DNA of 64,000 nucleotides from SIG424 sp045546695 (GTDB lineage: Bacteria; Bacillota; Clostridia; UBA1212; UBA1255), in NCBI GenBank assembly GCA_045546695.1, contig JAZQDE010000008.1, positions 1 to 64,000 on the forward strand, read 5' to 3'. Every line of letters starts with the position of its first letter. The stretch's first letter is position 1. The notes beneath the pieces were generated by a model. That model did not search any database and was not told where the DNA came from. It worked only from the letters and a program-made list of their open reading frames with translations. Position numbers and translations under genes: made by a program. Shown one piece after another: positions 1 through 8,263 of this stretch.

Positions 1-104
1 TGATAGTAAGGATATCTTTTTCCTTTAATCGTTTTATAGGTAATGTTGCCTGAAGGAAGTTGTGAAATCCATTCCTTGATATATCTGATTCGAACGGTAT
101 CCAT
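1..104 (-). CDS. Unknown small protein, N-terminus only
   Basis: An open frame starts at an ATG (positions 104-102) and runs off the left edge, giving about 34 residues that begin MDTVRIRYIKEWISQLPSG. A GGAGGTG ribosome site lies a few bases upstream and a consensus promoter lies at 135-163, so the start is well supported. The visible part is rich in Lys, Arg and Tyr, with no recognisable motif. It points out of the window, divergent from the gene at 306. I do not recognise a function. Confidence 0.6.
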   Translation of the reverse strand, partial: MDTVRIRYIKEWISQLPSGNITYKTIKGKRYPYY

Positions 105-134
105 AAATACACCTCCATGATTCTTGGTGATTTT

Positions 135-163
135 ATTATAATACGGTTAACTTAATTAATCAA
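135..163 (-). promoter_or_regulatory. Sigma-A promoter with GTTAACTT operator-like repeats
   Basis: Read on the minus strand there is TTGATT (163-158), a 17-base spacer and TATAAT (140-135), about 30 bases before the ATG at 104. The motif GTTAACTT occurs at 146-153 in the spacer and again at 172-179; the second is part of the 10-base palindrome AAGTTAACTT at 170-179. Two copies 26 bases apart across the -35 box look like an operator for a dimeric repressor. The repressor is unknown. Confidence 0.65.
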
Positions 164-305
164 GATAACAAGTTAACTTTTTGATCAAACTTTACAGATT
201 ATTTATAAAATTGTTCCCTGTATCATATTATTCATCCCGATTCTCTCTGGACTTATCATTTCTTTGTTATATCCTTTGTGTGACAAAGCAGAAAGGAGTC
301 ACACG

Positions 306-679
306 ATGACAACCGAAGAAAGGATAAAAGGGCTGGCGCACTTTCTCCCGCAAATGCCCCGACGTGATCACCGCACTCCAAGCGTCAAGGCTGATCCACG
401 TGAGCAAAAAAAGCATCCACGCGGCGATCAACGAGGGCAAGCTCATTCGCATATGCCTACCGAGGCAAACGGCTGATCAGCAAAGCCGACTTTATCGATT
501 ACCTCGAGCACGAGTCCGTCCGCCGATGGATCAACCGCGGCTGGCTCCGCATCACCAAAGCCCATAACCTTGAGATCGTCCCACGCGAATGGTTCATCGA
601 TTTCACCTGCGACTACGCCTTCCGCATCGCCAAGAAAAGCCAAACTCACCGCGAACTGCTGGATAAATACTTCGGTTAA
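306..679 (+). pseudogene. Frameshifted excisionase-like HTH gene
   Basis: An AAAGGAG ribosome site precedes the ATG at 306, but the coherent protein is spread over three frames. Frame one gives MTTEERIKGLAHFLPQ. Near 352-355 it must shift to the frame coding PDVITALQASRLIHVSKK, a clear excisionase/MerR-like helix-turn-helix. Near 445-452 it shifts again into a frame reading AYRGKRLISKADFIDYL and continuing to a TAA at 677-679. Each shift equals one extra base. The phrase LISKADFIDYL is typical of the wing of excisionase-family DNA-binding proteins. The whole would be about 123 residues. It is visibly GC-richer than the host genes. Decay is the simplest explanation; two assembly errors are the alternative. 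Confidence 0.6.
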
Positions 680-688
680 TGCATATCA

Positions 689-728
689 CCCTTCGAGAGC
701 GATACTGCCGAAGGGCTTTTCTTTTCGG
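689..728 (+). terminator. Rho-independent terminator
   Basis: CCCTTCG (689-695) pairs with CGAAGGG (709-715), followed by a T-rich run (CTTTTCTTTTC). It lies 10 bases after the stop of the broken gene at 306-679. Confidence 0.8.
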
Positions 729-820
729 TTTACAATCTCAATTGTTCACGATTGTTTACTAAAATATCAAAATTTAATGCAGTTATCGCTTCATCACCCT
801 CTTAAAATTATTGACATTTT

Positions 821-830
821 GTGGTATAAT
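821..830 (+). promoter_or_regulatory. Extended -10 promoter of the defence operon
   Basis: TGGTATAAT (TATAAT at 825-830) has the TGn extension and lies about 40 bases before the XRE gene at 871. The TTGACA at 811-816 is only 8 bases upstream of the -10 box, too close to act as its -35, so the extended -10 probably carries the activity. No other obvious promoter interrupts the genes down to 13493. Confidence 0.55.
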
Positions 831-870
831 ATATTCGTTGAGTTATATTCATTTATAAAGAGGTGCAATT

Positions 871-1086
871 ATGGCTTTTAGTTATAAAAAACTTTGGAAG
901 CTTTTGATCGACCACGATATGAAGAAAAAAGACCTCGCGAAAGCGGCGGATATCAGTAACTATACCATCACCAAGATGAGCAAGGGCGAAAACGTCACCG
1001 TTGAAACCCTCGGCAAGATCTGCAAGGTTCTCGGTTGCGGTGTGGATGATATTATGGAATTCATTCCGGAAGGCGAGGAAAAGTAA
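871..1086 (+). CDS. XRE-family (Cro/CI-type) HTH regulator
   Basis: The 71-residue protein is a single Cro/CI helix-turn-helix domain (about residues 8-62). The recognition segment lies near DLAKAADISNYTITKMSKG, followed by the family phrase VETLGKICKVLGCGVDDIM. An AGAGGTG ribosome site precedes the ATG. It is the first gene of the tightly packed defence operon and stops one base before the next start. Small XRE proteins at this position commonly control restriction-modification expression; the family call is firm and the autoregulatory role is inferred from position. Confidence 0.9.
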   Translation: MAFSYKKLWKLLIDHDMKKKDLAKAADISNYTITKMSKGENVTVETLGKICKVLGCGVDDIMEFIPEGEEK

Positions 1087-1087
1087 T

Positions 1088-1918
1088 ATGGCTATCAGTA
1101 AAAAACTTGAAATTATATATCACAACGGTCAGCCCGATGGTATTCGTTCCATCCGCAGACATCTTTCCACAATGACAACCTATGTTATTCCTCGTCCGTT
1201 GCTTTCCGAAGCAAAGAAGCTTTCGGGAATCAATCGCCCAGGCATCTATTATTTGATTAGCGAGAACGACGATAATAAAATTGCTCAGATCTATATCGGT
1301 CAGACGAGAAATGGTATTGTTCGTCTGGATGACCATAATCGCTCAAAGGACTTTTGGAACAAAGCGATTATGTTCTTGGCAGATAACAAAACGTTCTCTC
1401 TTGATATGATAAGTGGCCTTGAAGCTTACGCTATCGGAAAAGCTCACGATGCCAAACGCTACAAGGTGGAAAACTCGGTAAATCCTAAGTACGAGATTGA
1501 CGAATACGACCTTCCCTTGATTGAGGAAGTTTATGAAGAGATTCAGTTCATCATGGCAACTCAGGGTTACAAAATGGCTAACACCAAGAACACTCTAAAC
1601 GAAGCCAATACATTACATACTACCCGTAACGGTGTTCTTGCTTTTGGCGTTTATGATGCTGAACATTTCGAAGTGCTCGAAGGATCAGAAATTGATATGA
1701 ATCGTAAATGCCATTCCGCAACGATGGAAAAGCAACGCCAAACAGCTCTTGCCAACGGCAATATTGTTTGCATAGATGGAAAGTATAAATTAACTGTTTC
1801 CGTATCTTTCAATTCACCAAGCTCTGCTGGACAATTTGTTTTAGGCGGAAGCATCAACGGTTGGGTTGAGTGGAAAGATAAAGACGGAAAAACATTAGAC
1901 GAGCTTTATAGAAAATGA
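1088..1918 (+). CDS. GIY-YIG nuclease-like protein with DUF4357
   Basis: This 276-residue protein has the GIY-YIG signature: GIYYLI at residues 52-57 and YIGQT at 69-73, then an Arg/His pair (R79, H83) and a candidate metal-binding Glu (E112). The C-terminus (about 205-272) matches DUF4357, with SPSSAGQFVLGGSINGWVEW. The ATG at 1088 is chosen because it follows the XRE stop by one base with GGCGAGGAA upstream; an upstream in-frame start at 1001 would overlap the XRE gene. GIY-YIG plus DUF4357 proteins are found beside restriction systems. It may be an accessory nuclease, but its substrate is unknown. Confidence 0.85.
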   Translation: MAISKKLEIIYHNGQPDGIRSIRRHLSTMTTYVIPRPLLSEAKKLSGINRPGIYYLISENDDNKIAQIYIGQTRNGIVRLDDHNRSKDFWNKAIMFLADNKTFSLDMISGLEAYAIGKAHDAKRYKVENSVNPKYEIDEYDLPLIEEVYEEIQFIMATQGYKMANTKNTLNEANTLHTTRNGVLAFGVYDAEHFEVLEGSEIDMNRKCHSATMEKQRQTALANGNIVCIDGKYKLTVSVSFNSPSSAGQFVLGGSINGWVEWKDKDGKTLDELYRK

Positions 1919-1934
1919 TTAAAGGAGGCTGTTT

Positions 1935-4900
1935 ATGAAATCAAATTTTGAATTTCTAAATCGATATTGGCCGGCATTGGCGCAGATCGGTGAAACAGCA
2001 GAACATTACCTATATTCAGACCCGAATGCGTGCATATTCAAAATCGGGCTTTTTGCCGAGCGTTTGGTTCAGGAAATCCTTGTGTTCGAAAGAATGTCAG
2101 AACCCGAAGTGGATAACACGCATGCCAACCGCATTCGTATATTGAAGCGCGCAGGTCTGTTGCCTCATGAAATAGATAATACTTTGTATTTGCTTCGCAA
2201 GACACGTAATTCTGCTGTTCACGCAGGTGCTGACTCTGTGGACGAGGCAAAGACTCTTCTTTCGATGACATACAATCTTGCTGTTTGGTTTATGGAAACC
2301 TACGGCGATTGGGGATATATTGCCCCCGATTTTGTCATGCCCGAAGAAGTGGCTCATCCCGATTTTGAAGAACTCATTGCTGAACAGGAAAAGAAGATTG
2401 CCGAGCTTTCCAAGCAGCTTGCAGCGGTCACCACAACTGTATCCGGAACAACTCAGAAAGAGCGTGCAAAGCAGTCCGAAAAGGTTTCGTCTATGATGAA
2501 CTGGACGGAGGCTCAAACTCGGTGCCTTATTGACGAGCAGTTTCAGAAAGCAGGTTGGGAAGCCGATACCAAGAATCTTCGATTCAGCAAAGGCACGCGT
2601 CCTGTTAAGGGGAGAAATATCGCTATTGCCGAATGGCCTACTGATTCTGCATTCTATAAAAACGGATATGTGGACTATGCCTTCTTCATTGGCGAAAAGC
2701 TTGTAGCTGTAATGGATGCTAAGAAAGCCTCTGAAGATGTGGCTTCAACCATTGACGTTCAGGTGAAAGACTATGCCACGCATATTAAAGCCGAAGATTT
2801 GAAGTATACTGTCGGCACTTGGGGCGCATATCAGGTTCCTTTTCTGTTCGCTTCAAACGGTCGCTCCTATATTGAACAACTGCGTACCAAATCCGGCATT
2901 TGGTTTTTGGATGCGAGAAGCTCAGCAAATCAGCCGTATCCCATCCGAAATTGGTTCAGCCCAAGTGACCTGCTCGAAAAGTTAGGTCAGAATATCGAAG
3001 AAGCGAACGAAGCTCTCGTAACCGCTGACGATTCCTTTATGACCGATCCTACGGGTCTTAATTTGAGAGATTATCAGATCAGAGCTATTAACAAAGCAAC
3101 CGAAGCTATTGTAAACGGTAAGCCTACCGCACTTTTGGCAATGGCAACAGGAACAGGCAAAACCCGTACCGTCCTTGGACTTATTTACAAGATGCTTGAA
3201 TCCAAGCGTTTCAGACGCATTCTGTTCCTTGTTGACCGTGTTTCTCTTGGCGAACAGGCAATGTATACCTTTAAGGATGTCAAGCTCAAAGAACTTATGA
3301 CTCTTGATCAAATCTATGAGCTGAAGGCCATTGACGATAACGATATCAACCTTGAAACCAAGGTTAGCGTATCTACCGTGCAGGGTCTGCTTAAGCGCAC
3401 TGTTCTTTCGGACACTCCCGATCTGATGCCCGGCGCCTTCGACTTGATTATCGTTGACGAGGCACACAGAGGATACATTCTTGACAGAGAGATGACCGAG
3501 GAAGAAATCCTCTATGATAACCAAGAGGATTACATGAGCAAATATAAGCAGGTTATCGAGTATTTCGATGCGGTAAAGATCGCTCTGACCGCCACACCTG
3601 CGCTTCACACCACGCAGATTTTCGGTGAGCCCGTATTTACTTACAGCTACCGAGAAGCAGTTATCGACGGTTGGCTCGTTGATCACGATCCTCCCTATAT
3701 CATCAATACTGACTTCATTCAAAACAGGGCAAAATTTGCAAAGGGCGAAACATTGGCACAATTCGATCCAAATACAAACGAGCTTTTGAATGGCGCAGTT
3801 CTTGAGGACGAGCTTGATTTTGATGTTTCGGAGTTCAACAGAAAGATTGTCCTTCCCGATAACACCCGTAAGGTTCTTGAAGAAATATCATCTTATCTCA
3901 ACCCTGAAAGCGGAGAAAAGACCTTGATTTTCGCTGTAAACGATGCTCACGCGGATACGATTGTGGATATGCTCCGTGATATCTACAAAGAATACGGTAT
4001 TTCGTATGAAGCCATTATGAAAATCACAGGCAAGACCGCCGGAGGTAACAAAAAGAAGGTATTGCAGGTCATCAAACAATTCAAGAACAATCAGTATCCC
4101 AATATTGCCGTTACGGTCGATCTTTTGACCACGGGTATTGACGTGCCTGCAATTTGCAACCTTGTATTCATGCGTAAGATTAACAGCCGTATTCTGTTTG
4201 AGCAGATGCTTGGCCGTGCAACCCGTCTCTGCCCCGAAATCTGCAAGACACATTTCAACATCTTCGATGCTGTCCGAGTGTATGAGGATTTGGACTCTAC
4301 ATCCGGTATGAAGTCGGTATCTGTCAGCAAGACGATGCCCGAGCTTCTCGAAGATCTGTTCCGTCCGAGTGATGCAAGCAAACAGCCTATCAAGGATCGC
4401 ATCTTAGCTCGTTTGCAGAGAAAGAATAACCATCTGACCACCGAACAGAAATACGAGGTTTCTGAGCGTTTGAACGGTAGCGATCTGAAAGCATATGTCA
4501 AGGAACTCAAAACCTATACAGAGGAAGCTTTCATCGAACGATGCCGCAAGGACACCGATTTTCTCCTTTGGGTAGATAACCTCAAGGGCAAAAAACGTGG
4601 TCACTACTACTCCGATAAGGCAGATACACTTCTCGAAACAACTCGCGGTTATGGTGATACCGAAAAGCCCGAAGATTATCTCGAAGCATTTGCAAAGTTT
4701 GTGAATGAAAACAAGGATACCATCGAGGCAATTCGCATCGCATGTACCAAGCCAAGCGATATGACGAGAGCGCAACTCAAAGAATTGAAGCTCGCACTTG
4801 ATAAGCAGAACTTCACCGAAAGCAATCTCAATCAGGCAATCAGCACCGTCAAAAACGAAGAAATCGTTGCAGACATTATTGCACACGTTCGCCGCGCGGT

Positions 4901-5171
4901 ATTGCATACACCTATCCGCAATCACGAGGAAAAGGTAAAGCTGGCGTTCAAGAAACTGATTGAAGAAAATAGCTTTAACAAAATGCAGCTTGATCTTTTG
5001 GAGAAGATCAAAACCTATATGCTTCACGAAAGCCTCTTGAACAAGGAAACCTTTGAAGCACCTGCATTCAAGATGGAGGGTGGATATGCAAGGTTTGACA
5101 AGAAATTTGCAGGTCGCCTTGCGGAGATCATCCGTCAAATCAACACTTATATTTATGAAGGAGTCGCATAA
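1935..5171 (+). CDS. hsdR: Type I restriction enzyme R subunit with N-terminal DUF4145/HEPN-like domain
   Basis: The 1078-residue protein is the ATP-driven translocase and nuclease of a Type I restriction enzyme. Residues 1-130 form a DUF4145 (HEPN-related) domain containing RNSAVH at 91-96, an RX4H motif. A short coiled-coil-like stretch follows (about 140-170). The nuclease core is near 246-266, with VDYAFF and DAKKAS supplying the acidic and Lys residues of a PD-(D/E)XK fold. The SF2 helicase has ATGTGKTRT near 403-411, DEAH near 508-511 and the C-terminal QMLGRATRL motif. A typical R-subunit C-terminal helical region ends the protein. AAAGGAGG lies before the ATG. The stop overlaps the hsdM start by one base (TAATG), so translation is probably coupled. 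Confidence 0.95.
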   Translation: MKSNFEFLNRYWPALAQIGETAEHYLYSDPNACIFKIGLFAERLVQEILVFERMSEPEVDNTHANRIRILKRAGLLPHEIDNTLYLLRKTRNSAVHAGADSVDEAKTLLSMTYNLAVWFMETYGDWGYIAPDFVMPEEVAHPDFEELIAEQEKKIAELSKQLAAVTTTVSGTTQKERAKQSEKVSSMMNWTEAQTRCLIDEQFQKAGWEADTKNLRFSKGTRPVKGRNIAIAEWPTDSAFYKNGYVDYAFFIGEKLVAVMDAKKASEDVASTIDVQVKDYATHIKAEDLKYTVGTWGAYQVPFLFASNGRSYIEQLRTKSGIWFLDARSSANQPYPIRNWFSPSDLLEKLGQNIEEANEALVTADDSFMTDPTGLNLRDYQIRAINKATEAIVNGKPTALLAMATGTGKTRTVLGLIYKMLESKRFRRILFLVDRVSLGEQAMYTFKDVKLKELMTLDQIYELKAIDDNDINLETKVSVSTVQGLLKRTVLSDTPDLMPGAFDLIIVDEAHRGYILDREMTEEEILYDNQEDYMSKYKQVIEYFDAVKIALTATPALHTTQIFGEPVFTYSYREAVIDGWLVDHDPPYIINTDFIQNRAKFAKGETLAQFDPNTNELLNGAVLEDELDFDVSEFNRKIVLPDNTRKVLEEISSYLNPESGEKTLIFAVNDAHADTIVDMLRDIYKEYGISYEAIMKITGKTAGGNKKKVLQVIKQFKNNQYPNIAVTVDLLTTGIDVPAICNLVFMRKINSRILFEQMLGRATRLCPEICKTHFNIFDAVRVYEDLDSTSGMKSVSVSKTMPELLEDLFRPSDASKQPIKDRILARLQRKNNHLTTEQKYEVSERLNGSDLKAYVKELKTYTEEAFIERCRKDTDFLLWVDNLKGKKRGHYYSDKADTLLETTRGYGDTEKPEDYLEAFAKFVNENKDTIEAIRIACTKPSDMTRAQLKELKLALDKQNFTESNLNQAISTVKNEEIVADIIAHVRRAVLHTPIRNHEEKVKLAFKKLIEENSFNKMQLDLLEKIKTYMLHESLLNKETFEAPAFKMEGGYARFDKKFAGRLAEIIRQINTYIYEGVA

Positions 5172-6691
5172 TGAGCACGCAAGATATTGTACAAAAACTT
5201 TGGAATCTCTGTAACGTATTGCGCGATGACGGTATTACCTATCATCAGTACGTTACCGAGCTGACTTATATTCTTTTTCTCAAAATGTTGAACGAAACCG
5301 GTGAGGAAGAAAGGCTTATTTCCTCCGTCCGTGAGGCGTATGTTAAAAAGCTTGAGGCATATGCAAAAAAGCACAAGAAACCTGTAGAAGCATTGGACGA
5401 TAAGGAAAAAGACGATCTTAAGGGCGCACTTTATGTGTATTCTTGGGATTATCTCGCAAGTCTTGAGGGCTTGGAACTGAAAAAATATTATAACAAGCTC
5501 TTGTCCGAGCTTGGCGAAGCATCCTTCAATAAAATCAGCGAAATATATGTCAAAGCTGTTTCTAACATTGATGAGCCTAAAAATTTGCAAAAGCTTATCT
5601 CCAAAATTGATGAGCTTGATTGGTATGAAGCAAAAAGAGAAGGACTTGGAGATCTTTACGAAGGCTTGCTTGCAAAGAATGCAGACGAGAAAAAATCCGG
5701 AGCCGGTCAGTACTTTACTCCTCGCGTACTGATTGATGTAATGGCAGAGATGATTGCTCCCAAATTCGAGGATTCTTGCTTTGACCCTGCCTGTGGCACG
5801 TTCGGATTTATGATTGCCGCATACAGACAGGCAACAAAGGACAAGGATATCTATTCACTTTCCGACCAAGAGGTAGCAGCAATGCAAGATCGCTACGGTG
5901 GTGTCGAGCTTGTTCCCGATGCACATCGTTTGGCGTTGATGAACGCATATCTGCACAATGTCCCTGCCAATATTGCTTGTATGGACTCTCTTTCGCCCAA
6001 CGCAAAGAAATTCAAGGGCTTTGATGTTGTCCTCACCAACCCTCCCTTCGGTACAAAGAAAGGTGGAGAGCGTGCTACCCGTGACGATATTTCCTTCCAA
6101 ACCTCAAATAAACAGCTGAACTTCTTACAGGTTATTTACCGCAGCTTGAAGGCTGATGGCAAGGCTCGTTGTGCTGTTGTTCTGCCCGATAACGTACTGT
6201 TTGCAGGTGGTGATGGCGTTAGTGTGCGTCGTGAGTTAATGGAGTTTTGCGATCTCCATACCATTCTGCGTCTTCCTACCGGTATTTTCTATGCACAAGG
6301 TGTAAAGACCAACGTGCTGTTTTTCACACGCGGAAAGACAGAAAAAGGCAATACTACCGAAGTTGCTTTCTACGATCTTCGTACCAATATGGATAGCTTT
6401 GGCAAGACGAGAACTCTCCGCCACGAAGATTTTGCGGAATTTATTGAGGGATACAATGATCCTACTAAGCGTACAGGTGAGCGTTGGAGCAAGTTCACCC
6501 GTGAAGAAATCGAAAGTACCTACGGAGACAGCCTTGATCTCGGTTTGATTAAGGACGATTCTATTATTGATTCCGATGAACTTCCCGATCCGATTGAAAG
6601 TGGAGAGGAAGCCATTGCGCAGCTTGAAGAAGCCGTCGATCTGCTGAAAAGCGTTGTTCGCGAACTGAAAGCATTGAACTCGGAGGAATAA
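5171..6691 (+). CDS. hsdM: Type I DNA methyltransferase M subunit
   Basis: The 506-residue protein is an N6-adenine methyltransferase. An HsdM N-terminal domain spans about 10-150. It includes LYEGLLAKNADEKKSGAGQ and QYFTPR, which lead into the SAM-binding motif DPACGTFGF (about 205-213). The catalytic motif NPPFG lies near 290. The C-terminal segment is acidic, with a predicted helix that normally packs on HsdS. It lies between hsdR and hsdS with a TAATG overlap and a two-base gap, so all three subunits should be made together. With HsdS it methylates host DNA, and with HsdR it forms the restriction complex. Confidence 0.96.
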   Translation: MSTQDIVQKLWNLCNVLRDDGITYHQYVTELTYILFLKMLNETGEEERLISSVREAYVKKLEAYAKKHKKPVEALDDKEKDDLKGALYVYSWDYLASLEGLELKKYYNKLLSELGEASFNKISEIYVKAVSNIDEPKNLQKLISKIDELDWYEAKREGLGDLYEGLLAKNADEKKSGAGQYFTPRVLIDVMAEMIAPKFEDSCFDPACGTFGFMIAAYRQATKDKDIYSLSDQEVAAMQDRYGGVELVPDAHRLALMNAYLHNVPANIACMDSLSPNAKKFKGFDVVLTNPPFGTKKGGERATRDDISFQTSNKQLNFLQVIYRSLKADGKARCAVVLPDNVLFAGGDGVSVRRELMEFCDLHTILRLPTGIFYAQGVKTNVLFFTRGKTEKGNTTEVAFYDLRTNMDSFGKTRTLRHEDFAEFIEGYNDPTKRTGERWSKFTREEIESTYGDSLDLGLIKDDSIIDSDELPDPIESGEEAIAQLEEAVDLLKSVVRELKALNSEE

Positions 6692-6693
6692 GT

Positions 6694-8259
6694 ATGGCTA
6701 AGGAAACAAAAGATTCCAACCTATCACTTGAAGAAAGATTGGAACAGGCGTTGATTCCTAACTGGGATGAGCCATATAAATTGCCCCCTAATTGGTGTTG
6801 GGTTAATTTGGGTAGTCTTGGTACACTGGGTATGGGGCAAACCATATTGAGCAAGGACTTAAAACAGGAAGGTATCCCTGTTTATAGTGCAACGGAAGAA
6901 GACAAAATCTTCGGTTATATTTCAGATAGCGAAAATACAATCAAACTGCGTTCGGGAGATATTGTTATCCCTGCACGAGGAAATTCTATTGGTCATGTAA
7001 AATATGTTTCTTGTAATGAGGCAAGTTGCACTCAGACAACCATGTTTTTCAAGCCCTTTGACAAGGCAATCGGTAAATATGTGTATTATTATATGCTTGG
7101 CAACAAGCATAAACTGTTCGCTTATCATGGTAACGCAATCCCTCAGATAACAATCACGAATATTATCAAAAAAGAAATTCCACTTTCTCCTCTCGAAGAA
7201 CAACTTCGTATGGTGGAACAAATAGAGATTCTGTTTACTAAACTTGATGAAGCACAAGAAAAAGCTCAAGAGGTTGTAGATGGCTTTGAAACTCGTAAGG
7301 CGGCTATTCTTCACAAAGCCTTTTCGGGTGAACTGACGGCAAAATGGCGCAAAGAAAATGGTGTAAACACTATCGGATACGCTAAAAGAAGGTTTGACGA
7401 AGTTGCGATCATAAAAAGCAATCTTGTCGATCCCGCGGAATATCAAGACTATCCTCATATTGCACCCGATAACATTGAGAAAAAAACAGGTGTTTTATTG
7501 GAGTATCATACCATCGCAGAAGATGGTGTGAAAAGTGGCAAGCATCGCTTCTATCCCGGACAAATATTGTATTCCAAAATCCGTCCCAATCTTTCAAAAG
7601 TAGTCGTTGTTGATTTTGATGGTTTGTGTAGTGCGGACATGTATCCTATTGAGGCAATCGGAGATGCGAGATGTCTTTGGTACTTTATGTTGTCTGAGAA
7701 TTTTCTTGAGCAGGCTTCTTCCGCCGGATCTCGTTCGGTTCTTCCTAAAATCAATCAAAAAGAATTGTCTGTACTTACAGTAACAATTCCAGAGTCTATA
7801 CAAGAACAAAAGGAACTCGCAAACATTATTGATAGTCTCTTCGCAAAGGAATATCAAGTTAAAGAAACCGCCGAAGCTGTTATTGAGCAAATCGATACAA
7901 TGAAAAAAGCAATCCTTGCTCGTGCCTTCCGTGGCGAACTTGGCACAAATGATCCGAGCGAAGAAAGTGCCTTGGAGTTACTTAAAAGTGTATTAATGGG
8001 AAATACTAATCAACAGGAACCTCAAAAATCCAGCAAGAAAAGTATAAGTATTCCCAATCATATCGAAGCAGCATTACTTACAAAGTTAGAGAAAAAAATT
8101 ATAAGCTTGTTTTATGCTACTGAAAGCAAGGTCGTTTCTGTTGATGAAATTATGTCGGTTAGTTCCAAGAAAATTGATATAATTGATACTCTCACCAAGC
8201 TTGAACAACGCGGGATTCTTATAAGACTTAATAATTCTTGTTACCGTATTAAGGAGTAA
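6694..8259 (+). CDS. hsdS: Type I specificity subunit with C-terminal extension
   Basis: The 521-residue protein has two target-recognition halves. TRD1 (about 30-185) is followed by a conserved helix with AQEVVDGFETRKAAILHKAF; TRD2 (about 230-390) is followed by the matching helix with IEQIDTMKKAILARAF and RGELGTNDP. These repeats are the hallmark of HsdS. Residues after about 430, up to 521, form an unusual tail. The last part resembles a winged-helix fold (KIISLFYATESKVVSVDEI, then TKLEQRGILIRL), which is not part of the standard subunit. The recognised sequence cannot be read off. The gene is AT-richer in TRD2 and beyond than in hsdR and hsdM, consistent with recombinational exchange of specificity. 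Confidence 0.93.
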   Translation: MAKETKDSNLSLEERLEQALIPNWDEPYKLPPNWCWVNLGSLGTLGMGQTILSKDLKQEGIPVYSATEEDKIFGYISDSENTIKLRSGDIVIPARGNSIGHVKYVSCNEASCTQTTMFFKPFDKAIGKYVYYYMLGNKHKLFAYHGNAIPQITITNIIKKEIPLSPLEEQLRMVEQIEILFTKLDEAQEKAQEVVDGFETRKAAILHKAFSGELTAKWRKENGVNTIGYAKRRFDEVAIIKSNLVDPAEYQDYPHIAPDNIEKKTGVLLEYHTIAEDGVKSGKHRFYPGQILYSKIRPNLSKVVVVDFDGLCSADMYPIEAIGDARCLWYFMLSENFLEQASSAGSRSVLPKINQKELSVLTVTIPESIQEQKELANIIDSLFAKEYQVKETAEAVIEQIDTMKKAILARAFRGELGTNDPSEESALELLKSVLMGNTNQQEPQKSSKKSISIPNHIEAALLTKLEKKIISLFYATESKVVSVDEIMSVSSKKIDIIDTLTKLEQRGILIRLNNSCYRIKE

Positions 8260-8263
8260 TAAC

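Noticed and set aside
811..830. TTGACA at 811-816 as -35 of the TATAAT at 825-830
   Set aside because: The spacing is only 8 bases, too short for sigma-A; the extended -10 is the more likely determinant.
1001..1087. N-terminal extension of the GIY-YIG protein
   Set aside because: It overlaps the XRE gene in another frame; the ATG at 1088 has a ribosome site.
2982..3761. Long minus-strand open frame inside hsdR
   Set aside because: It is antisense to conserved helicase motifs, has no ribosome site and no recognisable protein features.
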